Shown here: piece after piece, positions 47,770-60,856 of the stretch | How the letters are laid out: every line of letters begins with the position of its first letter | How positions within the stretch are numbered: position 1 is the first letter of the stretch | Origin: Kalmusia sp. IMI 367209 | Lineage: Eukaryota; Ascomycota; Dothideomycetes; Pleosporales; Didymosphaeriaceae | NCBI GenBank assembly: GCA_027946365.1 | Contig: JAPEUQ010000015.1 | Coordinates: 1,116,001-1,180,000 of the forward strand | Direction of reading: 5' to 3' | Length of the DNA stretch: 64,000 nt | Notes under the pieces: generated by a model | What the model was told of the DNA's origin: nothing | Database searches by the model: none | The model's input: the letters and a program-made list of their open reading frames with translations, nothing else | Program-made: the position numbers and the translations under genes

Positions 47770-48943
47770 TCAGCTTCTCATGTCTGAGATGGATGCCTCC
47801 GAAGGGTCCGTTGTCGAAGTCTGGCGCCGACTGATAGGTGGACTGCTGTGCAGATTGGATGCTGTGACTGGAGAATGGGTGATGGGGCTCGTGGGATTAG
47901 CTTCCGACAACTGTCTTTCTGTACGTGATGTTAGCACCGTCTAATGCTAGGTATGAAGGTGTAACGTAGCTTACCTAGCTCCCGAATCCTCAGCTTCAAC
48001 ATTTGGTTCTCTCGCGTCAACATCTGCGTCTCTGCCTGATAGAAGGCACTCTCATCCCGCGTGTTGACAGCAGAAGGAGGCAGGAAGTCGGTGCTCTCGT
48101 GTGGTCCGAGTCCGTGACTTGAGGTTGGTCTGAGAGCGGGTGAGCCGGTGTGACTGCTATTTCGGGAGCGCTCTGCGAAGGATGATTGGCGGCTCATGGT
48201 CCCTCGGGGGTTTGTGTTGTAGGGAGACCTTGATCGGGGTTGTGTGGGGAGGGCAGATATGTTATTCTGAGGTGCAATGTTTGGAATCGACATGGAGCGT
48301 TCGGAGGTTGGGGTGCTATCGTCAACAGCGGAGGATGAGGGTGGTTGTTGGCTTTGCAATTGGTGAATCTGCGTTTGCTGCTGCCGTATCATGCTGAGGA
48401 GCCTGTTCTGGCATGCCGTCAGCATTTGTTCGCTCCGGAGTTACTAGGACAACTGTCTGGCATGGCATTGTGGCTATGATGTACCCAAGAGCCGCCTCAA
48501 GACACGCCATTGTTCAAACTTACCACCTGACCCTCTTGCTCATACTCGAGCTCTTGGTGAAGCTCGCCCAAACTCGGGGTGCGCTCGTGGTGCGGGCTGT
48601 GGGGCCACGGCGCTCCTCCCCGACTCCTTGACGACGGGCTCCTCTGCATCTCCCCGGGGGCAGGGATGCCGGGATCAGTGAGGTTGAGGTTCATGCGGAT
48701 GCTCGATCTGCGGCGTGCTCGCTCGACTTCCCTCCGCATGCTACCGGAAGACTGGCGGCGCAAGTCCTCGTTGTGTATGCCAGCGTTCATGGTGGCGGCT
48801 GCGGCTAGCGAGTGCGGCGGGGTGTGGGAGGCTGGGGGTGATTGCGACATGGTGCGACTCTGTTCGGTGGGGAGACTCGTGTCTGGAGGGGCGTGGCTGA
48901 AGGAGAGGGGACGACGGGGCAGCGAGTTTAGGTCTGGCGGCAT
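47770..48943 (-). CDS. Conserved fungal coiled-coil protein, unknown role
   Basis: Exons 48943-48524, 48407-47975 and 47918-47770 join in phase to 333 residues; introns are 116 and 56 nt. I recognise the pattern from filamentous fungi but know no experimental function. The N-terminal 110 residues are Ser/Pro/Arg-rich with RRxS-type sites (RRQSS, RRRSS) that could be kinase targets. The block TPSLGELHQELEYEQEGQV continues across the first intron as NRLLSMIRQQQTQIHQLQ, a probable short coiled coil. A long disordered Ser/Pro stretch follows. A second helix, ETQMLTRENQML followed by KLRIRELERQLSE, crosses the second intron and has leucine-zipper-like spacing. The tail ends in DPSEASISDMRS. It could be a scaffold or a bZIP-like dimer without a basic region; this is inference. 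Confidence 0.75.
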
Positions 48944-49247
48944 GGCGATGGCGGGGTAGCAACGGCATATAAGGATAGAGGCGGCAGTCAGGGCAGAAGG
49001 GCGGATGACACATGGGAGGAGAATACTGTCGGGAGCGTGGCCATCAGAGTAACGCGGTCGTGGTGCTGCGGTGGGGAGACATGCCCGGCGGCGACGAGGC
49101 GGGGTATGACGGCTGACCAGGCCGGGGGCGCAGAGCGTCGAGCAGCCTGGCTACTGCAGGTACCGCCAAACCCAGCAAGCCTCGCCTGCAACGCGTGCTT
49201 ACACGCTCGTTCACAACGCGTCCTCGACGTGTCTGCAGGTATCCTTC

Positions 49248-49288
<41 letters not shown>

Positions 49289-50662
49289 CGCGTGACGGGG
49301 GTCCGCTATCAAGAGCTCATCTCAGCAGCCTGCATGGCCCGATAACAGCATGATCTGCCCTTCTCCCGTGCTCCCGTTCTCGTCCGTGCGGGCGTGATTG
49401 GGGGCCTCCATCGCACCGAGTCCCCGGTCCACAGTAGCGACGCGCGAACCGTGAAGCATCCTTTTGTTGGATCCCGCCGTGCTGCGACACACGGCGTGCT
49501 CTGGCCGTGGTACAGGCGTACGGGAATGGCGCATGGTCGAAGCCGCGCCTCGAGTACATTGCAGCCACGCCGCCCAGCAGCTTGCACCACCCCCATCGAG
49601 ACATTTCAATCGTCGTCGACGAGGACGACGACGATCGCGCCCAGCAGCTGATGATCTCCCTCGCGGAAGGCTGCCGGCGGGCGCGGCGGAGGCGCTGGCC
49701 CTGCAAATTTCGCTGAAGCCCCTCCCGGGGTACTCTGCGCTCCTTTCTCACCTCCAGTCCGTCCGGCAACACAGGCCCACCTGAGTCGCAACACGCGCAG
49801 AGAGGCGAAGACAGCGCAGCGTAAAATTGGCCGGTGCTGGTGCTGGTGATGGCGCGCTTTAATAGAGGCACGCTGCACGACGTCGAGGGCTGCCGTCGCT
49901 CTCGTCAAACACGGCCAAAACCGCCAACGGCTGCGTAGCGCACATGGCCTCCGCGTAGTGCCACCAGGGCCCGACGCCATGGCCCAATTTAGCCTTCTCG
50001 GCCTGAAAAGGGGCCACTCTGCTGCCCGAGCGAACCCACTGGCAAGCCCATGGGCAGCCCACGGGCAGCCCACAGACACACGGAGCCGAACGCTGCGAAC
50101 CTCCCCTGCCACCCTACCATGTCTTCGACTAGACCGTCTCCAACGCCCGCTCGCGTCACTGTGCCCTTCGTCGTTTCTGCACACGTTTCAGCGTCTGCTC
50201 TTCTGCTCCCACGCGCATATCTGCAGCGTGCCCCTCTCAAGGACACATGTCCTGTCCCCTCGTTTGATATAGGTTTCTCCTCTGCTATAGCCCCGCCGGC
50301 TCCACGCTCGTTCTCCTTGCAAAGTCTAAATTTCTCCGCCTCGACCGCAATTGAAACCCGGCTCGGACAGCTACCAGCCCCTCACCCAACAATTCACGCC
50401 TTTTGTTTCTTTTCGCGCCGTAGCATCCCTTACAGACGCCTGACGCCTGGGCGCCACTTTCGTTAACAGTCGCCGTCTGCTTACTGGAACATTACGCGGC
50501 CCAGAACATCCTTCCACATTATCATCCTGTTGCCGTCCGGCCACGTTCATGTGTTGATACCCGCGGCTCCAGCACGGCTATACAGCCACAAAAACCAAGT
50601 CTACACACAGGATTGCTCTCGGCAAGCCGTCGCCGAGCCATTGTCGTAGCACAGGAGAAGCA
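48944..50662. other. Divergent intergenic region with CT tract
   Basis: Promoter region shared by the minus-strand coiled-coil gene and the plus-strand PH-domain gene. The open frames in it overlap on both strands and lack motifs. It includes a CT microsatellite and, near 50047-50070, two copies of CCCACGGGCAG-like sequence. Confidence 0.5.
49251..49286. repeat. CT microsatellite
   Basis: Nearly perfect (CT)n of about 36 bases, located some 310 bases upstream of the coiled-coil gene. Pyrimidine tracts are common near fungal transcription starts, but no function is shown. Confidence 0.95.
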
Positions 50663-53158
50663 ATGGCCCCAAATGACGGCCTCTCGACGTCCCGCTGGCG
50701 GCGCAATCGTTCTAGCGCGAACCTTCTGGATCAGACACTTCAATCGACACCGAGCTCTGCGAACTCGAATCTACTCAAACCAGCCCCAAAAATGGAGCGC
50801 CCGGCCTCAAGGATGTCTCTTTTCAATCTGTTCAGCAAGCCCAAGGTAGAGAAAGCGAGGGGCCACACAGAAGTCGGCCTCGCTATTCCAATGCAACCAC
50901 AGGAGCCACCGAAAGTTGCGCCTGCATCACCACCCAAGTCTTCGCTGAGACTCAATCCCCCACCACAGACACAGCAAGTACAACGAATGCGTTCGAGCCA
51001 ATTACTTCGACCCATGTCTATGCGACCGCCCAGCGTCAAGCGACCCCCGGCCAACGATGACTGGGACCCACCACCCCTATTCCAAGCCTATCCGCAGTCG
51101 ATCAAGTACGCTACAGTGCAAGCTTGTGTTTACTCCCCGGATGCGCTTCTGAGGACACAAAGCCAAAGGAGACAGGCAGAATCGATACGGGAGCGGATGG
51201 ATAGCCACAGGGACCTAACAACAACGCTAGAAAGTGGCTCGGAGCATAGGAAGTTGGAGAAGAACCACAAGCGTTTGGACTCGATTCTGAATTCTTCCCC
51301 ACAATTGACAAACAAGGTTTATGTTCTGGTCACCTCCGGGCACATCTTGCAGTATTCTGACGATGGTCCGTTCGATCGACTTCCCGAAAGGGTACTCAGG
51401 TTAGGAAAAGATTCCGCAGCATTCGCTTCCGATTTGATACCAGGCAAACACTGGGTTCTCCAGATTCTACAGAGTGCAAATGAGGATGGCACCGTCACTG
51501 CGGGACCGAAAAACTCTCTCCTGTCTAGACTTCGACTGCAAGGCCCCGCCAGAAGAGCAGCAACGAGCTTTCTACTGGTCATGGAAAGCGCCGAAGAGAT
51601 GGAGTCATGGATGACTACTGTCCGAAAGGAGATAGAGAATTTTGGCGGCATGAAGGCGAGCAGCGAGTCCAGCCGAGCATCTACGTCAACTGACGAACCT
51701 TCGGAGAAATTCTCAGCCGAGCGTTCATACCAGCGTCAGCCTATCAAGCGTGAATCTAGCCGCTTGAGTATGGTCACGCCTGTTGACTCGCCTCTACAAT
51801 CGCAGTACTCGGGTTCCCCCCCAAGATTGTGGCGTCTGATTGGGAGGGTGACCGCAGGGAGAAGAGGATTAGCATCGTGGACGCTGCGAGCGTACACTCT
51901 TCTAGACGAAGTATGCATCGCCAGTCTGTCGACGCACCCTCTATCGCTACAACCACTGTTTCTCACGAGCAGCTACAATTAGATCAACTTCGTGAGCGAT
52001 CGCGATATTCTTACGTGTCCACGGCAACATCTGTATCTGGAGCGGGTACTAGAAATACTTCGCGAGACCCCTCACCGGCACCGACATCGCCTATCAAGGA
52101 AGTGCCTTCCCCTGCAGATGCAGAGCCGCGCCGAAGCGCAACTTCCCTCAGGTCGTTTCATATGAACCCAGGTAACAGCAGCACCCGCCGGAGATCTATG
52201 CAACCCCTTCCAGTCACCAATGAGGACAGCTCTCTATCCGCGAACATTCCTCGAACGCCTAAGCGACATTCTATCTACGGACCCACTTCCCCAACTACCA
52301 GTGAGCCAAGGAAGTCAGCACTCGATACACCGATGTCCTTGCCAACATCAGTCAATGCTACGACACCGACCGCACTGCCTACCGGCAATGCGCGAATCAA
52401 TGCTGCTGTTCAGCCTCAGATTTCCTACCCGGCGCGATTGACATTGAGGAGCTCAAGCGCGCCACCTTCAAGGAACACTGCGATATCGCCACCCCCACGT
52501 GAACCGGTACCAGATCCTCCTACTACGCGTCCTCAATCGACAGTCATTGGCAGCTTAACCCACTGCTGCTGCGACACTACCAAACCCTTCGGAACGTCGC
52601 ATGTCAGCAACACCGAAGCCATTCCTGCGTCCTTTCCCAGTACGACCACAAAGTCAGAAGCCCGATGGCTCCTACGTTGTGTCGCGACGCTCCTCTCTTG
52701 CACCCGGTAATAGGCCTGCTCCTCTTCCTCTCGGCATTGTTGTCAATCGCTCCGTCACTGCTCCTGCGCGACCTCCGTCTGCAAGCCCAATTCAACAACC
52801 CCGACAAACCAACGCTTTACACAGTGCCACGCCTGGACAGTCCCTCCGCCGTCCGACTTCAGTACAGATAAGATCAGATCCTGCTCCTTTCCTCTCATCA
52901 TCACGTCCCGCTCGTGCAATCTCTAGCACTCCTTCTTTTGTCCCAGGAAACCGCGCATCGGCTGCGCCGGCATCAACTCTACGCCAGAGCCCCAGCATCC
53001 CCGTTCTACGCGGACATGGTCAGCAATTAGCTCCACCGAAGAACCTCGCTCCACGGCGAAGCATGCCGGCAATCGGCTTACCGCCGCCGGTGCCCCCGCC
53101 AAACGTGCCTCTACCACCCCCAACCCCAGTCGCACCGCCGAATGCTGTGGCGGTGTGA
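50663..53158 (+). CDS. PH-domain-containing protein, disordered tail
   Basis: About 831 residues in a single exon once two frame breaks are allowed for. The ATG at 50663 starts MAPNDGLSTSRWRRNRSSAN. Residues about 20-135 are basic and Pro/Ser-rich. A PH-like fold spans about 150-330: KYATVQACVYSPDALL, then NKVYVLVTSGHILQYSDDGP, VLRLGKDSAAFASDLIPGK, and the closing helix AEEMESWMTTVRKEIENF with the diagnostic Trp. The rest is Ser/Pro/Arg-rich, ending in a polyproline segment (PPPVPPPNVPLPPPTP) that could bind SH3 or profilin. The frame breaks at a run of seven C (51816-51822; eight would restore GSPPKIVASDWEG). It breaks again at about 52554-52561, where one base too many separates TVIGSL from TAAATLPNPSERR. 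A cryptic intron could also explain the second break. Probable role: membrane-associated adaptor; partner unknown. Confidence 0.75.
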
Positions 53159-54540
53159 GTCTTGCAAACGCTTCTTATATTTATTTCTTATCGCCCATTC
53201 ACCGACCTGATTAAAAGTGTAGCATATCGGCATCGTCAACCAGGATAGGTATGATGACCGACCTACCTGATCTTCGGAGGATCACGTTGTTTCGTGTCAT
53301 GTGTCATGTCTTTCCTTTATCGTCCTCTTTACTGCATGATACCTGTGTCTGTCTTTTGTCGCATTCTTGAGATGCTTCCATATCTATTCGTCTGTTGTAT
53401 CTTCTTCTTCATATACTGTACTATTATCATCACGCCCGTTACTTACGTTTTGGGTATTTCTAGGGCTGTTTGTTAGTGGATGTACTTGGTATCTAGGTTA
53501 CTGATTTGTTCGTCTGCTTTGGGAGGGCTGTTACATTAGAGGTCATAAACCCCCATGGCCGCGTAAGGTAATGACATGCCGATCGTTCATTCGAATGGTA
53601 GCTCAGGGGCCGGGATGGTTGCTAGAGTAGGACGAGAATTGTTTGCGTGAGTACAGCGCACATGTACAGATAGCGAAAGCTAGCTAGTCGATCAACGTAT
53701 TGTGGGAAGTTTGTGTGTAATCAGGTCTTCTCTTGAACGTGACATTGTCTTTGGTATTGGCACTCTAGGTGTTGAACATTAGTTTCCGCGATCGATCCCC
53801 ACCAAACGCTGGCTCGCAGTCCACGACCGTTCTCTCAACCTTCGAATGCTCAAGCCATCTCATCTCATCACCATCCAGCCTACGTTTGCTACACCCTCAA
53901 CAGTCAAAGCAGCCGTTGTAACATAACGCATTGAGCTCGGTTCGTCCGCGAGTCAGTCCTGCCTGAGCGCTGCACGAGCGTTGGCGCTAAGAGCTGGTTT
54001 GTTTCGAGGATGTTTCGTGGGTCAGGAAAGTTGCGCCATAGTGGGTTGGAGAGCGGAGAGAGGATGGTGAACGTTTGCAGAGCGTGAGGGAGGCGACGAG
54101 GAGTGTGAAGGGTAGCAGGGACTGTGGAGAGTGAGTGAACCCCATACTACCGCGTCACTCAATGATATATACCGGGACCCCTCCTGATCATGCGACAGCC
54201 GCCCAACGTACTGAGGTGCTCTTGCACGTTGAATTACGACTGCGTGCGTAATACATACGACAATCGAAACTGCATCGCCGATCGTGCCAATTCAAAGCTG
54301 CAATTCCTGTCGCTTAGTTGCATACAGTCCATTATATCACGGCGCATCCAGGCTATTGATTTCTATTGTGCTTCTTGAAGGAACTCTGCTCCGGCGCATC
54401 ATGATTGGTCTTCTGCCAATCGCCCACAAGAGTTAGCGCGATGAAAGTCGATCGCGCCAACGCGCTCCCCGATCTGCCCTACCCACAAAACACAGTACAC
54501 CATTCCGTCAACAAGTAAAGCTATTAGCAGTCAACGCGTC
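53159..54540. other. Intergenic region upstream of the MutY homologue
   Basis: About 1.4 kb without a recognised gene. The left part is the T-rich 3' flank of the PH-domain gene, and the right part leads into the glycosylase start codon. Short open frames only. Confidence 0.5.
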
Positions 54541-56611
54541 ATGTCCAAAGGCAAAACACCATCTACACGTGCGAAGCCAAAAAGCAACCTCAATGCCACA
54601 GTACCTGTACAATTCGCCAAACCCTCGTGCCTGCACCCAACAGCAGTTCCCCCATTACGCGTTCATTCATCCTCTTATCACTATCCGCTCATTCTCGATG
54701 ACAAGGCCACGAGTGCAGAGCTGTTAAGATGGTTTGAAGGCATAGAAGAAGCGAGGAACATGCCTTGGCGGAAGAGTTGGATTGATCCGGCGGAATATGA
54801 GGGGAAACAGGACCAGTTTGAGAAGCTGTTGGCGAAGCGTGCGTATGAAGTCTGGGTCAGCGAAGTCAGTGAGTATTTTCTGTTTGATATTTCGACGCGA
54901 CGGACCAGCCTGCACGCATCCAGGCACATATCTCCTTGCATGATTATTGTCGCGTTGACGCGTAGTCACGTGCCAAAAAAATGCTCCCAATATGCATACT
55001 TTGAAACTGGTTGTGGACTAACATCCATCCGCGCAGTGCTGCAACAAACTCGGGTCTCAACCGTAATTCCCTATTTTAAGACATGGACATCAAAGTGGCC
55101 CACCGTCCAATCTCTTGCCAAAGCCTCCCACGACGACGTATTATCCGTATGGAAAGGTTTAGGTTACTATTCCCGCGCAACACGGTTACACGAAGGAGCC
55201 CAATCCGTAGTCTCTAATGCAAGCCCAAAGATATGCGAAATCCCTAGCGCAGTCACTGACCTGCAGAAGATCCCAGGGATAGGGAGATACACAGCTGGTG
55301 CCGTGTCTAGTATCGCATTCGGAGAGGCAGAACCGGTGCTTGATGGCAATGTGGCGAGGGTGTTGAGCAGACAGTTGGGGTTGTTCGTTGATGTAAAGGA
55401 TAAGAAGAGTGGGGAAGTACTGTGGGAGGTGGCGGATCAATTGGTGAAGAGTGTGGCTGGGTATCCTGGGGTGGAAAAGAGTAAAGTTCCTGTAAGTGAT
55501 CAGCAATCTACGCTCATGTTCTGTAATAACTCAATCTGCTGTATAGGGACAGTGGAATCAAGCTCTTATGGAACTAGGTTCGACCATCTGCACTCCGAAG
55601 CCGAAATGCGTTGAATGCCCCATTCGCAAGACTTGCAGAGTGTATGCTGAAGGTGAAATGCTTTCAGTTAAGAGGCCAAGTCCTGTCCAATTACCCGATA
55701 TCGAAGACGCATGTACTCTATGCCAACAACTTGACACTGAAGACCTGGCAACGGCACCTGAGGATGAGGACGATGAGACCGAGAAGAAGATCCCAGAAAA
55801 GCCGACAAAAAGGAGAAAGATCGAACAAAAGGCTTCCAATACGATATCGAACTATTTTACGATAAATACGACGAAACCGAAAACCACGGTGACGACAAAT
55901 GACGCCGAGGACGACGATGTCGTAGACGCGATTACATCGAAAAAGAGGAGAACTGCTACTACGAGTACAACACAAACAAGATCGATAGTCACGTATTGCT
56001 CACTCTACCCTAAGAAGATGCCTAAGAAGAAAGTTCCTGAGGAGAACGCTGTAGTGTGTGTCATCGAAGCACGATTAGCCGACGGACGTCGTAAGTGGTT
56101 GATAGAACAAAGGCCGGCAAAAGGTACGATATCCACACACATCCACCTACAGTCTGAGGTCATCCATCTCCACATGGCCCGCTCTTGCATAGCTTATCCC
56201 TAGATGATACACTGCATAGTGGCTAATGAATCGTAATTTCGGTGACTAACATAAACTCGACTAGGCCTTCTCGCCTCGCTCTGGCAATTTCCCCAATATA
56301 CCCTCACAGATATAGAGCACGACGAACTAGCTCGCAAGGCCAGTGCAGAAAACTTTGCGTGTGGTTCCATATTAGGAACATCGGGCCTCGCCAACGCTAC
56401 GCATGTATCTGAGATTGGTTCCCTTGTGCATATCTTCACCCATTTGAAGTTGACGATGCATGTCCAGCACTTTCGTGTTGATATGATCGAAGATAAGACC
56501 GGGACGGATGTGCTACCTGCGAGGAAGTGGGTGGAGGCGGAGCTTATGGAGAGCGAGACATTGTCGACTGGGATGCGGAAGTGTTGGGATTTGATGCAGA
56601 GTAGGCATTGA
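54541..56611 (+). CDS. MYH1: A/G-specific adenine DNA glycosylase (MutY/MYH)
   Basis: Base-excision repair enzyme that removes adenine mispaired with 8-oxoguanine. Exons 54541-54868, 55037-55491, 55547-56123 and 56265-56611 give 568 residues; all phases agree. The catalytic helix reads EVWVSEVMLQQTRV, with the general-acid Glu near residue 108. The helix-hairpin-helix LQKIPGIGRYTAGA (about 185-198) is followed by VLDGNVARVL with the catalytic Asp near 212. Four Cys for the 4Fe-4S cluster lie at about 276, 282, 285 and 291, spaced C-x5-C-x2-C-x5-C, one residue shorter in the first loop than the bacterial C-x6-C. A charged, Lys-rich, nuclear-localisation-like linker (KPTKRRKIEQK) separates this from the NUDIX-like C-terminal domain (VCVIEARLADGRRKWLIEQR, then LLASLWQFP, then HIFTHLKLTMHV) that reads 8-oxoG. 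The first intron (168 nt) is longer than usual here. Confidence 0.95.
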
Positions 56612-57251
56612 TTGGTGTTTGATCAAGGCTTATGGCTAGTGAGAGAAGATGTAGCATCTCTACTACCGTCTGAATCGTGTATCGTGTATTCTAGAATAGC
56701 GAGCATGCGAGTATACTGTTCTGTAGAAGGCGTTCTTTGGCTTCAATAGTCGTGATGCTCTTCAGTGTTCACAAGTACCAAGTGGAGAAGAAATATATAC
56801 CACAATCCTCTACATGGTCCTCTAGAGCTTCGCGCGCTTTGCTCGTGATTCTCATGTGAGTCATGAAGACAAGCAGCACATACATCCTCAACTCGACGTT
56901 TCACCGCTCTTCTAAAGGACTCACGGGTTTTGGCCAAAACAAAGATCTTAGAGCGGACATTTTTCAGAGTCGCCTAGGTAAAACAGCTAGACCGACCTTT
57001 AGTACGTAGCTAATTGCCCAGCTTCACCACCTCAAGAATACGAAACCATGTAGTCTTCGAGCCGAGCTTACCGGGCGAGGAACGGTTCAGAACAACAATA
57101 AGTGTTATGATGCAAATAGAAATCGTCTGCAAAGTATGCCGAACGCTAAGATGCTCACAAACCCCAACAACAAATCCAATATCCCCGAACCTTATCCGAC
57201 ACGCGACAATCAAGACCTCGCCCTCGTCTCTACCTGATATACACATACTCA
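56612..57251. other. Convergent intergenic region
   Basis: Three-prime flanks of the adenine glycosylase and of the Spo71-like gene. No motif-bearing frame is visible. Confidence 0.55.
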
Positions 57252-60200
57252 CTATGACTGCGTAGTCGTCCCATTCGTCTGTACCTTTGGCGCACTCTCC
57301 ATAATTCTAAAGTCCTCGCTCCGGTCGCCCTGCACCCTCTCAATTTCATTCTGCACCGCTAACACCCAATGATCTCTCTCAGCCCTACTCCTCGCTCTGA
57401 ACACCACACTCCTCCCCTTACTCCCTAGCTTGGCTACGCGTTTCAACCTCGTCCGCTTTCCATTCCGCGCATTTCTCTCGCCACTCCCTGCACCCTCTTC
57501 CGCGCGAAACCAACTCTTGCTCTTCCCATGCCAGACCACAAATGTGGTCATGACATCCTCATCCGTGCTCGTCCAACCGTCTTCAAGGTAGATTTTAGGG
57601 AGTGCGTGGTGACCCGGTTTATTTGAGTCAAATGTCTGATTCTGGTAGAGGAGATCGGATTCGGTGAGGAGGCCCGAGTAAACGTAGCAGTCCTTAAGGT
57701 CGAGGTTGGCGATGCGCTCGTGGTGAATATGTGCTAGCTGTTTGCCGGTGCCACTACGGAGAACGTCTTGAAACATGAGCAGGGTGCCGGCGGTGAGGAG
57801 GACGCTGCATCGGGTGAAGGGAGCGTGGATGCGTGGTTTGCGGTAGAGGCTGCCGCTCATGTGAATGCTGCGGCAACAGGCGATGCCGCACATATTATAG
57901 AGAAGGGGGGAGGCGAAGGACTGCGTGACTTCCCACTTCTTTGCAAATTGGCCGATGTAGGCTTCGGCTTCTTCGTCGATATTGAGCGCACTCAGGTTGC
58001 GGCTGCGAGTAGATTTGTAGAGGCCGATGTCAGATGCGGTGCGGAACTTCCAGTATTTTGCGAGTGCTCGAAGGTGCTGGATCCACTCTTTTCGGCGTTG
58101 TTTGTCGGCAGCCTTGGTCACGTCAGTGCACATTCGAATAGTAATGTTGAGTACTGACCTGCAAGCGAATGATCAAGCCGTTCCTCATCACAAGCTCAAA
58201 CGTCCTATCAATATCGACTTCTTTTGTAACACCATCATCTCTCGCAGAGTCATCCACTTCGTCATCGTCAAAGTCGACGTCTGATCCTGTTTCAATGTTC
58301 TCATCGACAGGGACAGCCCCCAGCTGCGCTTTGCGGACTTTGACGACATTCACTAGGTTAATATATCCGTCGCAGTTCAGCAAATTCTGTGATTTGCGCC
58401 GAGCCTCGTCTGCAGCATCCTCGTCGTGAAGCCTTCGGGTTTCTGGATTGCCTGAATAACCTTCCAACAGCCACTCCACCTGATCATCTCTGACGGGATA
58501 AGGATTAATAGCCCACGTATCAGGAGTCTGCTCCCTGAAGGCACGAGCTGATGGGATCGCTATACGGTCCGAAGCAGGAAGTTTAGGTGGTGGAGGTGGT
58601 GTTGAATTAGTCGGGCGAGAGAAGACGAGGAATTGATCATGAGTGGCGAAGTATAACTGCTTATGGTACATCAAACCTAACCGTCTCGCACGTCCACGTT
58701 GGCTGGTGAGTCGAACAAGGAATCCTTCCACCGGAACAGGCTCGGTCAGAGTCCTGTGCTTTTTGCGAGTCACCGCGGTAGTAGGATAATGCGTCTTGGG
58801 GCGGAGCTCCAGCTCATGAGATTTCGCCATGGCTATAGTACCATACATCTTACGTTCGTTCAGGCCGTGGATCCACTCTAGGCGGTCGTATCGTTTCCAC
58901 GCAAGTCCAATTCGCTGGTTCTTAGTCCACGAATCGAGTATATCTGCCCACTCCGGCGAGTCTTCTAATTGCTCGAGACATTGTACAATGAGGCTATTAG
59001 CGACTGCCTGCTCTTCCTGCATAGTTTTCAGAATAGCCTCTTCGTCATCAGAATCATTGGCTTCCTGAGCCTCGTTCTGAGATGCTTCAAGCTTCTGAAA
59101 GGGATCGGAGATTCGGAGGCTGACGCTCATGTCCGGTATGTTGATTTGGAGTTCCGATGCGCGGCGCCAGCCCATGACGTTACGAAGGAACGTGTACCAT
59201 TCTACCGCGTTCGAAGCGGTCCGCGCTTGCATGATGAAGATCCTCGTTCCCCGCGAAATTGGCATCCAAACAACGACTGATTTATCCAGGGAGGAGTACA
59301 GATTGACCTTTGTAATCTTGCGGCCTAGCGGTATCTCGTACGCAGCTTGTTTGCTGGCATTTGGCTCTTCGATTTCAGGTATGACCTGCGTCGCTATTAG
59401 CATTTTGATTAGACAACTGACACAGTTGCACTCACCCTAGTCTTATACATTTGCAGGACAAAATCAGCGCCTTCAGACTCGCTATGTCTACATACAACCA
59501 TGTACTCTCTCCACTTGTCCTTGACTCTGGATTCGATCTTTTGGCTCGCGTTTTCATCGAACTCGTCCGGTACCTCTCTCCCTGCTGTGTCGACTCGTAC
59601 GAGCATGCGCTCCATCTTGACTATAAGCCCATCCTTGATCTTCCTCCTTCTTAGCTTCGTCGATGCCCTCTGTACCGTCATCTGGGCCTGCTTCGCCCTT
59701 AGGTGAATCGACGCACGCTTCGAATCCTCGGGGATATCGAATTTGACAAGATTCCGCAGATTCGACTTTCTGCGTGAGAGGGATTCACCGGCGCGCTCGA
59801 GTGCAGACCCGGTCGAGTCTGATGAGGCGTTTTCCGACCTTCTCTTTACCCTCGCGAGAATGCCCCTAGACGGTGGTGCAGCTGTAGTATCGAGAGGTGC
59901 CTTGTGACTGTCAGCCTTGCGTAGCAAAGACGTGGTAGACACAGCATCTACCGAAGGCTCGCCAGAAGCGGGCGCGGGCCCACCTGTGGCGCTCTCGGTC
60001 AATAGTAGCCTCTTGTCCGGGCTTTTGCTCCCCGTTGCCTCGGAGCCAGTAGGAACTTGTAAGCCACTTGCCTGTGCCTGCTCTTCTGGTGGAGATCCTT
60101 CGCCGCTGTTATCGGCAGCGGATGATGTGGGGATTGACGATGCAGTCACGAAGGACTTGGAGCTCGCGCGGCGGCTTTTCTGTGTTGCGGTCGGGTCGAA

Positions 60201-60856
60201 GCTCGTCTCTGATTCCTGCTGGTGGGTGTAGACACGTAGATCTTCGTCAGGCTCTGATTCTGCGTCGACGAATTCGTCCTCGTCCGGCGCCTGTACATCG
60301 TCCTTGTGCGTGGATGCACGGGGGATTTGCAGGGCAGGCGGCGACTGCGACTGCGCCTTTGCCGTTTGCTCCCCACTCGTCTGCCCTTCCTGACCATCCT
60401 CAGCGTCCTCAGCATCCTCCACTTCGACGTCTTCGGGTTGCGGGAAGCTGTGCTGGAACAGGGCGGACGAGCTCGGGCCTTCGAGGCCAGTCAGGCGACG
60501 GTCGCGCGAGCCACGGCGGTCGGTCGCGGAGAATGTGCTGGTGCGGGTTGAGTAATTGATGTGGAGGTGGTGCTTGTACCAGTCGCGGCGGTGCGTCTTC
60601 AGCCATGCCTCCTATGTCACTATATCAGCGCGTATCGAGCATTGGCAGCGGGGAGGCGCACCGGGATAGGCCCGATGAAGAAGCGGCGCGAGGTGAGGTG
60701 GAGATGCTCGGGTGTTGCATGTTGCTGCGAGTGTTAGCTACCAATCTGTACAAAGTTGATCAACAGGCTCACCAGGCGCTGGGCCGTGTACGAGTCTGGC
60801 GAGAGAGTCGCAATCTCAGGCGCGTAGTGCCATGAATGAGGTCGCTGGTCGGGCAT
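57252..60856 (-). CDS. spo71: Spo71/Mug56-like tandem PH-domain protein
   Basis: Five exons, 60856-60773, 60724-60662, 60611-59436, 59385-58159 and 58112-57252, all joined in phase 0 by introns of 46-50 nt; 1136 residues. The N-terminus MPDQRPHSWHYAPEI leads to TLSPDSYTAQRL and TSRRFFIGPIPEAWLKTHRR, then DWYKHHLHINYSTRT; this is the conserved opening of the fungal Spo71/Mug56 group. An acidic and Ser-rich linker precedes the first PH-like module (DKWREYMVVCRH, IPLGRKITKVNLYSS, NAVEWYTFLRNVMGWRR). A second module with an insertion lies in the C-terminal half (VPVEGFLVRLTSQRGRARRL, QLYFATHDQFLVF, then RRKEWIQHLRALAKYWKFR). A third PH-like segment ends near AERDHWVLAVQNEIERV. In yeast, Spo71 helps size and shape the forespore membrane; in a mould, an ascospore or other membrane role is inferred. 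Confidence 0.85.
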
